A stretch of DNA of 64,000 nucleotides from contig NC_091932.1 of assembly GCF_041260155.1 (NCBI RefSeq), positions 42,172,125-42,236,124 on the forward strand, written 5' to 3'. The stretch is from Ptychodera flava (taxonomy: Eukaryota; Hemichordata; Enteropneusta; Ptychoderidae). The notes beneath the pieces are model-generated. The model had not been told where the DNA came from and made no database searches. It was given only the letters and a program-made list of their open reading frames with translations. Positions 50,490 to 62,400 of this stretch are shown in pieces. Numbering within the stretch: position 1 is the first letter of the stretch; every line of letters starts with the position of its first letter. Made by a program: the position numbers and the translations under genes.

Positions 50490-51545
50490 TCAAAACAACG
50501 GGAAGCCGCATAGTCTAAAGAAATTCCGAGACATTATCGGTGTAATTTCTGAAACTCCGTCTATGATAGCAGTTTCTGTAAATTGCGTAGCAAATATATC
50601 ATGCTGTTGAAGGTACCATTTCACGTAGCGAAAACAAAGTTCACACGTATTCATTTCGGGACTGTAAGGGGTTGAAATATCAGATCCACTCTCCGGTCAT
50701 TCAGTAGTTGGCGCAAGTTTGTCTCGGCAAAGCGCCCGTGGTGAAAACCACAGTTGTCCATTACCACAGTATCGCGTGGTGATAAAATCTGTTGACCTTG
50801 GTCATCCACCATTTCTAGGGCCTCCTCGAAAAAGTGCACCATTTCTAATCCGTTTGAAGGGCCGTCAAGAATACTGAAGTAACTCACTCCTCGCGCGCAG
50901 TGAAGGAGGTTTAAGGTATAACTCACGTCTGATGTATAACGCTGAACTTCAAACGCACGCTGCCCTATTTGACTATGCCCGTATTGTCTGTTAGCGGTTG
51001 TCCTTTTGATGCCTGCCTCGTCGAAAAAATGAACGCTGAGAGGGTCCAGTTGGGTGATTGCATCAATATACAGCATTATCCTCTGTAAATTCCGTTCAGT
51101 CAGCTGTTCAGCAGGAATACTTTGTATTTCTTGTATGAGTAATTCAGATCTCTCCTGAGAATTTCGTAAATTGTTCTGCATGCTGGGAGAGTCTCTTCCG
51201 TGCAAATGTTTTCACGAAGGAGTTCTGCCCGTATCTCAGAGGCAGTGATCGATGTTTTTTTGAATTTGAGAAATTCGACAAATTCAACTACGTCCGGCAA
51301 GCATTTTGAACGCGGAACTCCGGTATCTTCTGCCGCAAAACGGAACCCGTCCTGGTAAAGAGGGTTATCACGTTCTGAACCGTAGACTTTGGCGTATTCA
51401 GCTGTTCAGCGATCTGACGCACACTGTTTCCAGCCGTAGACAAATCAATAATTTTCAGTCGCATATCGATATTGAGACGGGTCGACATCTCGGCCAGTTG
51501 AAGTTTTCTTTGAAAGATGCAACGGTATTTTGTGTCATGTGACAA
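50490..51545 (-). pseudogene. Tc1/mariner (IS630-like) transposase, frameshifted
   Basis: Three overlapping minus-strand frames together cover a DDE transposase. 51288-51545 has a helix-turn-helix (LSTAGNSVRQIAEQLNTPKS). 51100-51300 is the second helix-turn-helix-like part (ITASEIRAELLREN ... RTIYEILRR). 50651-51205 has the catalytic start (VHFFDEAG) and VVMDNCGFHHG. The last acidic motif YSPEMNTCE lies in another frame and is reached by one missing C in the g-run at 50668-50671 (plus strand). It continues to a stop at 50490. With that change, 38 residues separate the second Asp and the Glu. At least three frame breaks make this copy non-autonomous. Confidence 0.82.
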
Positions 51546-52321
51546 AACGGAGAAAGGTGCTTTTTCTTTTGAGGGGCGTTCGCACTAGGCTGCAGTACAT
51601 TTAGCGTCAATTTAGGTTTAAATCACATTGCGTCAATGTGCAATTTCCACTTACATTTCTAAGTTATAATTGTCTTCACTTAGGTAAAATACTTTTGGTA
51701 TTCTAAATTGATTTTATCCTGAGAGTCGGTGCCGCTGGAAATGCGTTCGACCTAATCACAAAATAGTTTATTCCAGATAAGGAATGATGAGACTTGCCGA
51801 CGGCCGTTTGCTCGTGTGTGAAAGCAGAAAGTCACTGGGATAGCTGGGTAAATTGTCTCTATAACCGAATGTAATTTTATGGACCCTTTTTACTGTGGTT
51901 TGCTATTAAAACCTGTAAGAAAATGCAAAATTCAGGTGCGAGTACGCTATACTTATTCATGACACGGATCCTCCACAAGAGAGACCGGAAGGCACGTATT
52001 CAGTTATTCTGGATATTGTGTTATTATAAACCTCTACAAAACTCATGGTGCTTCGCATCGCAGCATCTCTTTTTACCTCCACAATCGCCGGTTGTACTGT
52101 CTCTATACAATTCAAAAGTTACAAAAATATGCTGAAATGATCACGTCTCCTGGACTCAAGCATAAACTCCTTTATTGTTGTTTGCGTGGATACCACGAAT
52201 GTGGCCAGATGTGAGCCTGGACAGAAAAGTTTTGCTGCCATTCACGTCGCTCATGTTGCCAGCCACTCTATTTGGAAGAAACCACTCATTCACAGAAGAA
52301 GTAGACGCAAACAAAAGGGGA

Positions 52322-52663
52322 TTTTATTGAAATTCAGAGAGCACTAAATGAGACCACAAGTGTAGCTTAAAAATATCTTTATTTTGTAGTGAAGTTTCTG
52401 ATATTCACCTGAATATCATTATTATCTTTACTCGTTTTGTATCCCATGAAGCAACAAGCAGCCACCCCTATACTGAATTACTCAAACCCAGATAAGCTGT
52501 ATTGCAACATGCACAAAGTATCTGCACCTGACTGTAACATAAAACGATATCGCTGACAAGTTAACAAAGTCACTGGCGAATTACATAGGGATATAGCAAT
52601 ATGCCTCGCAATATAGCTGGGTACTTTGCTAATTAGGTGTCCAGTTTCCACTCGCGCTCGCTG
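52322..52663. repeat. right terminal inverted repeat of the Tc1/mariner-type element
   Basis: Reverse complement of 49253-49615 with minor differences. Ends ...ccactcgcgctcgctg next to TA. Confidence 0.9.
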
Positions 52664-52960
52664 TAAATGTGCTTTCATGTATTCCGCGTACATATCATGT
52701 ACAAGATAACATCACTGGGTCGGTTGGCGAGAACGGGCCCATGACAAGTTTCGTGTGGGTACCACGCATCATGGATTATATTGATTCCGAATCTTCAATG
52801 ATTAGTTGTTTGATGAAAGTCGAACTATGCTGTATAATACTCTAATAGTCGTCTTATTTCATTAACGGTCGGACAAAGAGAAGTCGTGGTGAGTTTTATG
52901 TCAAGCGTGGAATCACAGTTGGCAGCACAGTAGGGGTGCTAGGAAGCCTTCAGTTATTAA

Positions 52961-53391
52961 TATGTATGTATGTATGTGTGTGTATGTATGTATGCATGTA
53001 TGTATGTATGCAAGCATGCATGTATGTGTGTATGTGTGTGTATGTATGTATGTAATTATGCAAGCATGCATGTATGTGTGTATGTGTGTGTATGTATGTA
53101 TGTATGTATGTATGTATGTATGTATGTATGCAAGCATGCATGTATGTGTGTATGTGTGTGTATGTATGTATGTATGTATGTATGTATGTATGTATGTATG
53201 TATGTACGTATGTATGTATGTGTGTGTGTGTATGTATGTATGTATGTATGTGTGTATGTATGTGTGTATGTATATATGTATGTATGAAGGTATGTATGTA
53301 CGTACGTATGTATGCATGTATGTATGTATGTATGTATGTATGTATGTATGTATGTATGTATGTATGTATGTATGTGTGCATATATTATTTT
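52961..53391. repeat. (ATGT)n microsatellite, ~430 bp
   Basis: Nearly uninterrupted tgta/tgtg tetranucleotides with a higher-order pattern: gcaagcatgcatgtatgtgtgtatgt-type interruptions recur at about 53010, 53060 and 53130. Open frames on both strands (Tyr-Val-Cys-Met or His-Thr-Tyr-Ile repeats) are artefacts. Confidence 0.95.
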
Positions 53392-55426
53392 ATCTTTACT
53401 CTAGTTTTTTTTTTACCTTAGTGTTTGTGTAAAACAGGTATCTTGAAAATGAGGTATAGTGAAATATGTTTTTGTGGGGATGGGGAGGGAATTGTGAAAT
53501 GAGAAATTCTGCATGTAAGTTTACATTCTTATACCAGTGTCAGTGCTGTAGATAGTCAGTTACTGGTCAAAATGCCTTGCTGAACTACACAGATTAATCT
53601 TGACTTGAAACAGAAGGACAAGCCATGGTTACATGCAGATTATATTCTCAGCCTATCACTATTCTCTCCAGTCCATTATTTAAGTGTTACAAACTGTTAT
53701 TCAAAATTGCATGCAGTTACATTTTCAGTGTTTTTGTTACCTGATGATAGGTCAATGTATGTATTTTGAAGCATTTTCAAATTGATTGCTTTCAAAAGTG
53801 TCAATAAGACTTCCTGATATAATTGTATTTATGTTGTAAAATAGTTATATTGGCCTATCACAAATATTCAAGCATGCTGCATGACTTTTTACCAAAAAAG
53901 TGTAGTTCTGATAACTTGCTTTTCAAATAAAGGGTGCCTAGGGCTTCATTTGTTCATTTATATTTCTCAGTATTTACAGCAATCCAAAACATGAATTTTC
54001 CTCCGATTTTATTTCTATCGTGTATTCTTGTTCCCCACAACATTTTTTCTCACTACAAAGATTTACCTCCAGCATAATGTCTGATACATATTCTTGTATA
54101 TTAATTACAATAAAGTAATTGCTGAGAAACATTACATTGACAGTGATGATACACTGAACAAATTCGATTTTTTTCACTTCAAGATCTGTACTGTGCATTT
54201 TCAGTCATGATCAGAATGTCAATGAGTGACATCAATGAGTGAGTTACAATCATGCTATGGAGATGACACAAGTTCAGTTAAATTTGCTAAATTATGTGCA
54301 CGGTAAATGCCAGTACATGGCTTGCAAAAGACTAGGGTTACCAAAAATGTAATGCTATGTTTGGTGACATGTATGACTATGATACTTGAAAATCTTGCAT
54401 TTTCTAGCTCTACTTTGACACTCTTCTCACAGCCTGTACTCAAAATTTAAGACCAAAACAAGTTAGTACATGTATTTTAAAACTGATTTTACTTACAGTA
54501 TTCATCATATTTTCCTCTACAATCTTTCGGCAGTTACCTTTGGCCCCGTAAGGTTTTCGTTTGGCTGAAAAGCTATGGTACACCTGGTTATGTGAACTAC
54601 GCAGTTACGTTGTTCATATTCAATTAAATTTTCAAGGATGATCTCAGATTGTTGCATAAGCTAAACATGTGAAGTCTTTCAGTGTGAGAATTTGATTCAA
54701 CAAGTAAACTTCATTTTCACTGTAATTATTAACAGAAAACTTGATTTTTCTAGTCCTCTTGTGTTAACTGGATGACAAACAGTACAGACAACAAAAATTG
54801 CAAAAAATTGTAGATGATGTCATTTGTGGTCTGGGGTCGAATGTCAGAGTAATAGGTAATCATAACATTATAGCAGACATCCATCCCCACTTTGAAGTTT
54901 CATTCAGGCAGAGGCCTATATTTATATAAAAATAATTTGTTTGTTAAGCATATGTGACAATCTTAGAAAGTCCTTGATGTTCAGTATATTCTATTCATTT
55001 GTTTAATTGCCTGTCATACCCATTTCAAGTGTTCACATTTGTTGATAAATAATTTTAAACAATGTTCAGCTGTATTTCAGCCTAAGATTTCATGGTTAGT
55101 AATTTCAAACTTAACTGGTCCTTAAATGTGTGTGAGCAGAAGCCTATTCCTGTTTTTATAGAAATTTATGAAGGTATTGTCCTCAAAAAAAACTTCAGAA
55201 TAACAGGAAATCAGTCTAACAGTCTAAAGTAACATATATGGCTTTTTTGAAACTGTAGAAGAATGCAACTGTGTACTCACAAATTTCAAACAAACTTGCT
55301 CAATTTTGTTTTATGTATTGAATTGTGTCATGAAATGTAGTTTGCAATGATTATTCTCAACCATGCATACTTGATGACCAGTTAGTTGCATATTTATTAT
55401 TTTTAACTTAAATTGTTCACCAGGAC
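53392..55426. other. AT-rich DNA upstream of the helicase, no gene recognised
   Basis: No coding sequence, RNA gene or clear repeat boundary seen. If the helicase has upstream exons or the element has a terminal repeat on this side, they should be here or further left. Confidence 0.4.
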
Positions 55427-58400
55427 TTGCTGTTGTATGAAGTTTTATTTGATATAAATGATGGAGTTCAGTTCCTGCCATTCATTTCTGAAAATCGCTG
55501 TAATTACTCTAAAAGCTATACAAGGGGAAAATGTATAGGATTGTTAAAATCCTCCCCCTCCCCCAAAATATGTGCATATATAACTGACTATCATGTTCTT
55601 CTGTTTGTGTATTTCCTCCTGTCAAATAGCTTGTCCCAAGAACAGCGAAAAGCCCTTGACTTGGTATGTGCAGGACATAATCTTCTGATAAGTGGGCCAG
55701 CTGGTAGTGGGAAAAGCCATGTTGTTAAGAAGATTTATGAGCATTTGTCAGCTGCTCATGGAAGGAATAGTATTCAAATAGTATGCCCTTCTGGTGCTGC
55801 CTGTAGTGTATATGAAGATCTCCATGCAAGAGCTGAAACCGTTCACAGCTACTTTGGTCTTGGCCTAGCAGACAAGGCGATACATGCATTAGTCACCAAT
55901 ACAAAGGAGGTGGTTGCAAAAAGATTGCAAGATGTCAAGGTCATCATTGTTGATGAAATATCAATGTTAAGCTCTAGAATTTTTGATATCATATGTATTA
56001 TTGCACAGTCTTGTAGAGGAAATAGTCTGCCATTTGGAGGAATACAAGTCGTTGGTGTTGGTGATTTTTATCAACTCCCTCCTGTTCCAGACTACAATGA
56101 TCCAGGCCAATATGCATTTCAATCGGAGCTGTGGTCATCCACATTTAAGCACTCAGTACTACTGAAGACTGTGTTTAGACAGCAGGGGCAAGGTCAGCTT
56201 CTTCAAGCTTTGAACAGCATAAGAATTGGACAATGTGATCAAACAACTGAACAGTTCTTGAAATCATTAAGGAGACCTTTACCAAACCAAACATCTTCAC
56301 AAGCAGTGCACATTTACTTCACAAACATTGATGTTAACTACCATAACATGTGTGAACTGGACAAAATGCCAGGTCAGTGTCACGTGTTTAAGGCAGTGGA
56401 TGATGGCAACAGACATGAAGTAGAAAAAGCTTGTGTTGCTCCCAAGATCTTGCAACTTAAACAGGGTGCACCCGTGATGCTGCTATATAACTTATCAAAG
56501 GACTTGCACAATGGCAGCATTGGCACCTTTGAAGGGACTGATGAAAATGGGAATCCACTTGTATCATTTCAAAGCAGGGGAATGGAATGCAGTGTACCAC
56601 ACAGAATTTGGACCATCAAAAATGAGGATGGACTTGAAATAGGAAGACGCCAGCAATATCCCCTCAAGCTCTGCTGGGCGGTGACTTCACACAAATCCCA
56701 GGGACAGACACTACCTGCTGTGATTATTCATGCTGGCAGTGAGTTTGTGAGCGGCCAGTTATATGTTGCTTTGTCAAGAGCAAAATCACCAGATAATGTA
56801 CAGCTAACTAGTTTCTCACCAGAGAGAATGCTGCCAGTAAATGAAACTGTGACTTTGTTTTACAGCAATCTCACCACAGATGAAGATATTCCCATACAGT
56901 TCTCATGTTGCAAAGAAGATCAGTCTGACATTGTCAGAGTAATAATGGGAGAAACAAATGAAGTTGATGATCGTGACGAGGATACATTAGTACGAGACCT
57001 GTATGGAGGGGAGGATGAAGATGAGCAAACTACAGTGGTAGATCTTCGAGATGTCTTTGCAAACATGGAAAGAAGAGGAAAAGAATTAGAAGACTTACCA
57101 TGTGATTTCAGTACATCAGACTTTTTAAACAGTCTTAAAGATAACTCACCATATGCTGAAGAAATGAACACACTCTCCTGGGAAATCAATTCACTTATTG
57201 ATGAACTACATCTGGAAGCAAATCAGGAATCACTCTCATTGTTCATAAGAATTCAGTGGTTAAAAGTGTATGTTGAAACCAAGAAAAACATTGAAACAAG
57301 TGACAAGCTGAGAATGAAGAGGACTGAATTTACAAATATGGCAGGCAATGTGCACAGATTGCTGAATGAAGAGAGTCTGAGGAAGGAAGCTGCCTTGCTG
57401 TTCAAAATTTCTGAATCAGAAATGGTCACTGCACACTACACACTTCTCACAAACATGATGATAAAAATACATGATTTACAAATGCATCATCTTGCTACAA
57501 GAATCACAAGCACAACACCACAGGAAGCACCAGAGATCCTCAACGTTGATAGTATGGGAAGTGATGGAAAAGGGAAGATAAGATATGTTGCAGGATGGAC
57601 AGTGAAGAAGGAGTTAGAGAAAAGTAGGAAGTATATACGGACCTGTGTATCATCTGCAGACAGAAAAGTACGCGACAACACTAGAGTTGAATACCAGTGT
57701 AAGCAAGCTCTGGATTACCTCACCGTACCCGAAAGTGTAATTCATAGAGACAGTAACTACCCAGAAACCCTAAAGGTTATTGATTGCCGTCAATACGCCA
57801 AACACGGTTTAATACATGTTACTGACAATACATATTTATTTTTTCTTAACCTGGAGCAACAGCGAATTAAACTCATGAACATTCACAACTTCAAGCAACA
57901 GGCAGAGTTTCTGGTGCAAAATGTGCAAGAACAACTACTCCAGAACAGTGACCTGTATAATCAGTTTGAAACTACATATATTGCAAGTCAGGATAACACC
58001 TTCAGTGAAGAAACCATCCAGCAAGTGTTTGCAAGACTTATCACACGATACGTGCGTATGGGTGCTGGGCAGTTTTTGAAGGACTTCAGAAGAGAGTGGC
58101 AAATAAAGAAGACAGAGGCACACAGGAAAAAAATCGCAATAAGGACAGGAAAAAAAAGAAAAGCTGAAGCCAAGATTCCCCTTGATGAAATCATACAGGA
58201 CAGAACACCAGGCAGGATCAAATCACACCACCAGCTCCATACTATGATTTCGCATCATGCTGATATCTTCGCAACACCCATATACAAAAAGGAAGAACTG
58301 ATGCAATTAGCTGAGGCGTATGACATTATTGTGCCGAGCAAGATCGTCAAGCAAGAGTTATCACGGCTCTTGAAAGAGAAGATTGATGAAGTTCACTGTA

Positions 58401-58498
58401 TCCCTAATGCGTGGGTGTTTGATAGATTCAATGTGCAGCCAATGGACAAGGACAGCGAGACCTCTGGCCGGATAGTAATGAGACTACAGAGATCCTAG
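55427..58498 (+). CDS. Pif1-family DNA helicase with long unclassified C-terminal region
   Basis: An unbroken 1023-codon frame. Superfamily 1 helicase motifs occur in order: Q-like LSQEQRKAL (68-76), Walker A GPAGSGKS (90-97), VCPSGAA, TVHSYFGLG, Walker B IIVDEIS (173-179), GDFYQLPPV (212-220), FRQQ (250-253), and the terminal block SHKSQGQTLPAVIIH ... YVALSRAKS (421-454). These are those of Pif1/RecD-like 5'-3' helicases, which are also the helicases of Helitrons. Residues about 480-1023 are not helicase: an acidic stretch (511-540), helical segments, KIRYVAGWTVKKELEKSRKY (717-736) and a basic run KKIAIRTGKKRKAEAK (901-916). The first ~67 residues are probably intron read-through. A good acceptor (tttcctcctgtcaaatag) ends at 55629, just before the helicase homology, and there is no other nearby in-frame ATG, so an upstream exon is likely. 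No Helitron Rep domain is seen. A GTAAGT follows the stop by 4-5 bases. It converges with the transposase gene 1 kb downstream. Confidence 0.85.
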   Translation: MLLYEVLFDINDGVQFLPFISENRCNYSKSYTRGKCIGLLKSSPSPKICAYITDYHVLLFVYFLLSNSLSQEQRKALDLVCAGHNLLISGPAGSGKSHVVKKIYEHLSAAHGRNSIQIVCPSGAACSVYEDLHARAETVHSYFGLGLADKAIHALVTNTKEVVAKRLQDVKVIIVDEISMLSSRIFDIICIIAQSCRGNSLPFGGIQVVGVGDFYQLPPVPDYNDPGQYAFQSELWSSTFKHSVLLKTVFRQQGQGQLLQALNSIRIGQCDQTTEQFLKSLRRPLPNQTSSQAVHIYFTNIDVNYHNMCELDKMPGQCHVFKAVDDGNRHEVEKACVAPKILQLKQGAPVMLLYNLSKDLHNGSIGTFEGTDENGNPLVSFQSRGMECSVPHRIWTIKNEDGLEIGRRQQYPLKLCWAVTSHKSQGQTLPAVIIHAGSEFVSGQLYVALSRAKSPDNVQLTSFSPERMLPVNETVTLFYSNLTTDEDIPIQFSCCKEDQSDIVRVIMGETNEVDDRDEDTLVRDLYGGEDEDEQTTVVDLRDVFANMERRGKELEDLPCDFSTSDFLNSLKDNSPYAEEMNTLSWEINSLIDELHLEANQESLSLFIRIQWLKVYVETKKNIETSDKLRMKRTEFTNMAGNVHRLLNEESLRKEAALLFKISESEMVTAHYTLLTNMMIKIHDLQMHHLATRITSTTPQEAPEILNVDSMGSDGKGKIRYVAGWTVKKELEKSRKYIRTCVSSADRKVRDNTRVEYQCKQALDYLTVPESVIHRDSNYPETLKVIDCRQYAKHGLIHVTDNTYLFFLNLEQQRIKLMNIHNFKQQAEFLVQNVQEQLLQNSDLYNQFETTYIASQDNTFSEETIQQVFARLITRYVRMGAGQFLKDFRREWQIKKTEAHRKKIAIRTGKKRKAEAKIPLDEIIQDRTPGRIKSHHQLHTMISHHADIFATPIYKKEELMQLAEAYDIIVPSKIVKQELSRLLKEKIDEVHCIPNAWVFDRFNVQPMDKDSETSGRIVMRLQRS

Positions 58499-59496
58499 TA
58501 TGGTAAGTACTTATAATAAAACATCTTTTTAATTCTCTCTGTGCAATTGAGTCATCTATTCATTTACTTTTTCCAAAAAATAAGATCTCAGTATAAAAGT
58601 AAAAACTTTTGTACTTTCAAATAATTTCAGCATCCCTTTTGAAAATAGAAGATAAAGACAAATTAAATGTCTGTCCTTCATTTTACACCAAACTAAATTG
58701 TAAAGTACAGGGATTGCTGCCATGGCTTTCAAAATTACTGCTAAATGACATCATGGCAGGGGAAAGCTACTGGATTAAGTTGTTTTTGCAACAGTACTTG
58801 ACTAAGGCTTCTCGCATTTTCCATAATCTAAATCTACCATTAGACTACAAATAAAAACAGTATTGCAATCACAAATATTTAAGATATCAGACGCTTTGGC
58901 TGTAGCATTTCCATTTATATCTTTTGTGTACGTTCTCTGTGTGAATACAATGTAAGTGGCGCACCAAAAATCATACATACCTTGTTTGAATTTGAACTTA
59001 GAAAGCAAAAAATAAACCAGACCCCTAATCAATTAATCAAAAAAAGTCATTTTATTTCAAATTTCAAATTCTTATGAATATATCACCAAATTCAAGTCAC
59101 AGATCGACAGTAGAGCGTGTGTCTGTGGTACATGTATAATGTACAGTAAAACTCGAGTTTACCACACGCTTCATACGAAGTGTAATACAAAGAATAATGA
59201 CTTAGACCTATCCATAAAATGAAACTATGACCAAAACATCTAACAGACTTAAAATAGTTACTTTGCTTTAAAATTGCTCAGCCTGATACAATATAATTCA
59301 CCATAATTGACAATGATTGTACAGCTTAGAGTGTAATGAATTGACTTGCAAATCAACCTCTCAAGTAACTCATGAAAAGTACCTGTATGCAGATGAAAAA
59401 AAAATTTCCAGTAGTCATGTTTACATAATATCCAACATGAATGTGTAATACAGTCCTTGTGAAAATTGAAGGGAATCTGTGTCAGCAATTCATAAA
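58499..59496. other. gap between the convergent helicase and transposase genes
   Basis: aataaa at about 58515 could end the helicase transcript. A weak frame at 58630-58854 follows a plausible acceptor (aataatttcag) and might be an extra 3' exon. Otherwise AT-rich with no recognised feature. Confidence 0.4.
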
Positions 59497-62400
59497 TTAA
59501 AAGGTTACGCTAGCATTACCCTTTCTACTGATAGAGTTTTGTCCAAAGATTATAGTGTTTTGAGATTTACAGTACTTGTCATAGGTAGGGTTGTTGTTTT
59601 GACCATGGTGTGATCTAGCTTGACAAAATATATTTTCGACAACGTCTTGGTTCACAATGCCAGGCATTATTGTTGAACCTGGGAAGAGATCAAGTTTATA
59701 CTTACACAGTTGTTCAAAGCCAATAATGTGTGATTGTAAATCAAAATAAAGCTTGCTGGAAATGAAGTGTGTAGGCTGTTCTGATTTATGCCATGTGTCA
59801 AGGTAAGTCAAAAAATTGCGTGAGTCTTTTAGCCTTGTGTCTGCAGTGTCTCTCACTGGATTTTTTATATCATTTACGAAAGATACAAGTTTGCTGGTGT
59901 GTGACAGTAGCTGTATTGACCCGTTCAGATAAGAGACATCCTCTCCTCTTCGTTCAATTAGAGATCTTTTGTAGGCCTGTATAATCAGAGAAAAGATTTG
60001 AGTTAGTGTAACAGAAATGATAACTATTATGCTCAGTAGATTTGACTTCAGCTGTCAGTACTGCTCTTGTTTTCAGTACAGCACAGTACAGTACAGTACA
60101 TGGACTCGTGATGTTTGATATTACAAATAAATCACTCACAATAAACCATATTCATTAAATTTTTCTCCCCCTGCTCAACTGTAAACTCTATTTCCTCTTT
60201 TAGACCGTTTATACCATTTATGTTTGTTTATAGAGCTGCTAATGTAATACTTGAACTCTAGTAATAAAGACAACAAATGTCTAATGCTCTTGACATTGAA
60301 ATTAGTTCTACTCAATTTCTCACTGCTTATGTCTAAGACATTCATTGAATATATAACCATGTTTGTGATACACTTCTCCAAGGTTCATTGACATTTTTGG
60401 TAAAATAGGGGAATTAATGTATGCATCACCTGCATAGCGAACAGCATTTTTCTATCCAGCACGTCTTCTGCCAGGTGGTTCCTCATTTTCGACTTTGCAT
60501 TTAGGTCAAAATGTTCCTCTGTTAGCCGTTCATGCACCACAATGGAGTTTGCCCTTTGATCCTCTGTGTAAGTATTGTACCAGTGGTTCCATACTATCTC
60601 ATGGCCGTTGTACTTTAATACAGATTTCCCTGTTCTTCTGCTTTTTTCAAGGTTGTTCCTGATTTTTTTAATGTTATGCTGCAGTAACAAAGGACAAAAC
60701 AACAACTGTTAAAATGGATCGAAGGGGAGGAGCTCAGGACATTATCTGCTGATTGATCAGTGCCACAAGGATAAGCTTAGTTAATAGTTTAGCAGCATCC
60801 TTTCGAGATTCAACCATGTGTGGAAAAGACATTCATAAAAACTCTCAGAGAAGTAAATATACTATCGATTGTGAAAGCCGATAACTAAACACCTGGCTTG
60901 CTGATGCACATGAAGCTCACACAGGAAGTCTGTTTTTTGTCTGCATATTTAAGATAAACGACTGAAATGAAACAAATGCCAAATGTCAGATCTTAAGGCA
61001 TCATCTTGTTGAAACTATCATCTGACCTACAAAATCCTTTGATCAAAATTAATGGCTAGATTGTGACATTGAACATTTATAAAGATTAGTGCATGGCAAC
61101 GATAGAATAACATTGTTGTATTGAATGCTTTGGCTGTGCTATACTTTATTTCAATTTTTAAACCTGTCTCTATTGTACTCTAAAAGATCGCAATCACCGT
61201 TTTTGTGGGTATAATTGTTGCCAATACAGAGTCCTCAGCTGTGCACAACATATAAGGTTGGCCAGCTACTCATCTTGTTGCAGGGTATTGCTAGAACCTC
61301 AAATGTGAAAATTTCTCTTGGTGAAGATTTCTTGGTTTACTGGCATGAACATGTACTTCAGTGGTTGACTATACATTTGTCATTGAAAGATTTTGTGAAA
61401 AATATTGTTGCTGTACAGTAGCTGTGACATTGTGTTTTTTTTGCGATAATCACTTCTGTGTAATATAATCATATTTCAGTGTCATAAACTAGAGTTTCTT
61501 GTTAACAACGGAAAAAATCATGGACATTGGAGATGAATCATAGACACTTGTGTGTAGCAGCGTGAGTGTGGTCACCATTTTTTCCGTAAGCAATTATCCA
61601 TGTCATTTCATGTACACAGATTATGTTCACAAGAAAAGTACTACTTTTATGATCATGCAGAGGTAGATATGAATCAGAATGTGTAGTTCATATAAATTCC
61701 AAAATTTTCTGAAAGTGCACAAAATACAACCATATTTTCATATTATGTACAGAAAAAATACTTACCTTTGGATCCATAATAAATATCATTTTGCCTCCAG
61801 TTAGAGGATTTCTTGTTGTGAAATTACTATCCCTTGGTGTTGTTTCTTTGAAATGGAGGTTGATGAAGCCACGATTACTCTCACCCCCATCACAGCAAGA
61901 CCAGTACACACTGAAAAAAAAATTCCTCGGGTCAGATATGATTTACTAAATCCGTGTATTTCAGAAAATTTGGCGTTGATTTGTAGAGTCGTGGATATCT
62001 ACATATATGTGATATCAATGGCCAATGGCACAACAAACCTGCAACTTTTTCAAAATAGTTTCATATATTCTTTTCTATACAAAGAAGAATTTGATAATAT
62101 GCAATTCAATTCAACAATGTTGGGGACTAAGTGTTTTGCCTATCAACAAAACAAATCTTGAGTACTGCTAGTATTGCCAATCAAAATGTAAGTCAGCTCT
62201 GAAAATCCAGATTCTCTCATACAAAGAAAACTTTGTTTACTAATATGCATCTTTTATATATAACCTGTGTTAACAGGTCGCACACAAGGTCTTTCAACTT
62301 GCTGTGTGGAAAATAACAGGAAACCATATTTGATATTTAGAACTCAAAAGTTACTGCTGTTTGTCTATTTCAGTCTCTCTATGAACTCTTAATCAAAATA

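Larger units (their letters stand above)
49253..52663. mobile_element. Tc1/mariner-superfamily DNA transposon with long terminal inverted repeats
   Basis: Terminal inverted repeats of about 340-360 bp (49253-49615 and 52322-52663) flank a 3.4-kb element. The outer bases read aagcgagcgcgagtgg and, inverted, cagcgagcgcgagtgg. TA lies directly outside both ends (49251-49252, 52664-52665), the expected target duplication. It encodes a broken transposase on the minus strand. Confidence 0.88.

Noticed and set aside
52913..53432. Long overlapping open frames of 105-156 codons on both strands
   Set aside because: They are translations of an (ATGT)n microsatellite, open in every frame because the repeat contains no stops.
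55427..55629. First ~67 residues of the helicase frame as a true N-terminus
   Set aside because: They precede a strong splice acceptor directly before the helicase homology and resemble intron sequence (polypyrimidine tract translated).
55630..58498. Helitron
   Set aside because: The Pif1 helicase is present but no Rep/HUH domain or Helitron 3' hairpin with CTRR end was found. It remains possible only as a heavily truncated derivative.
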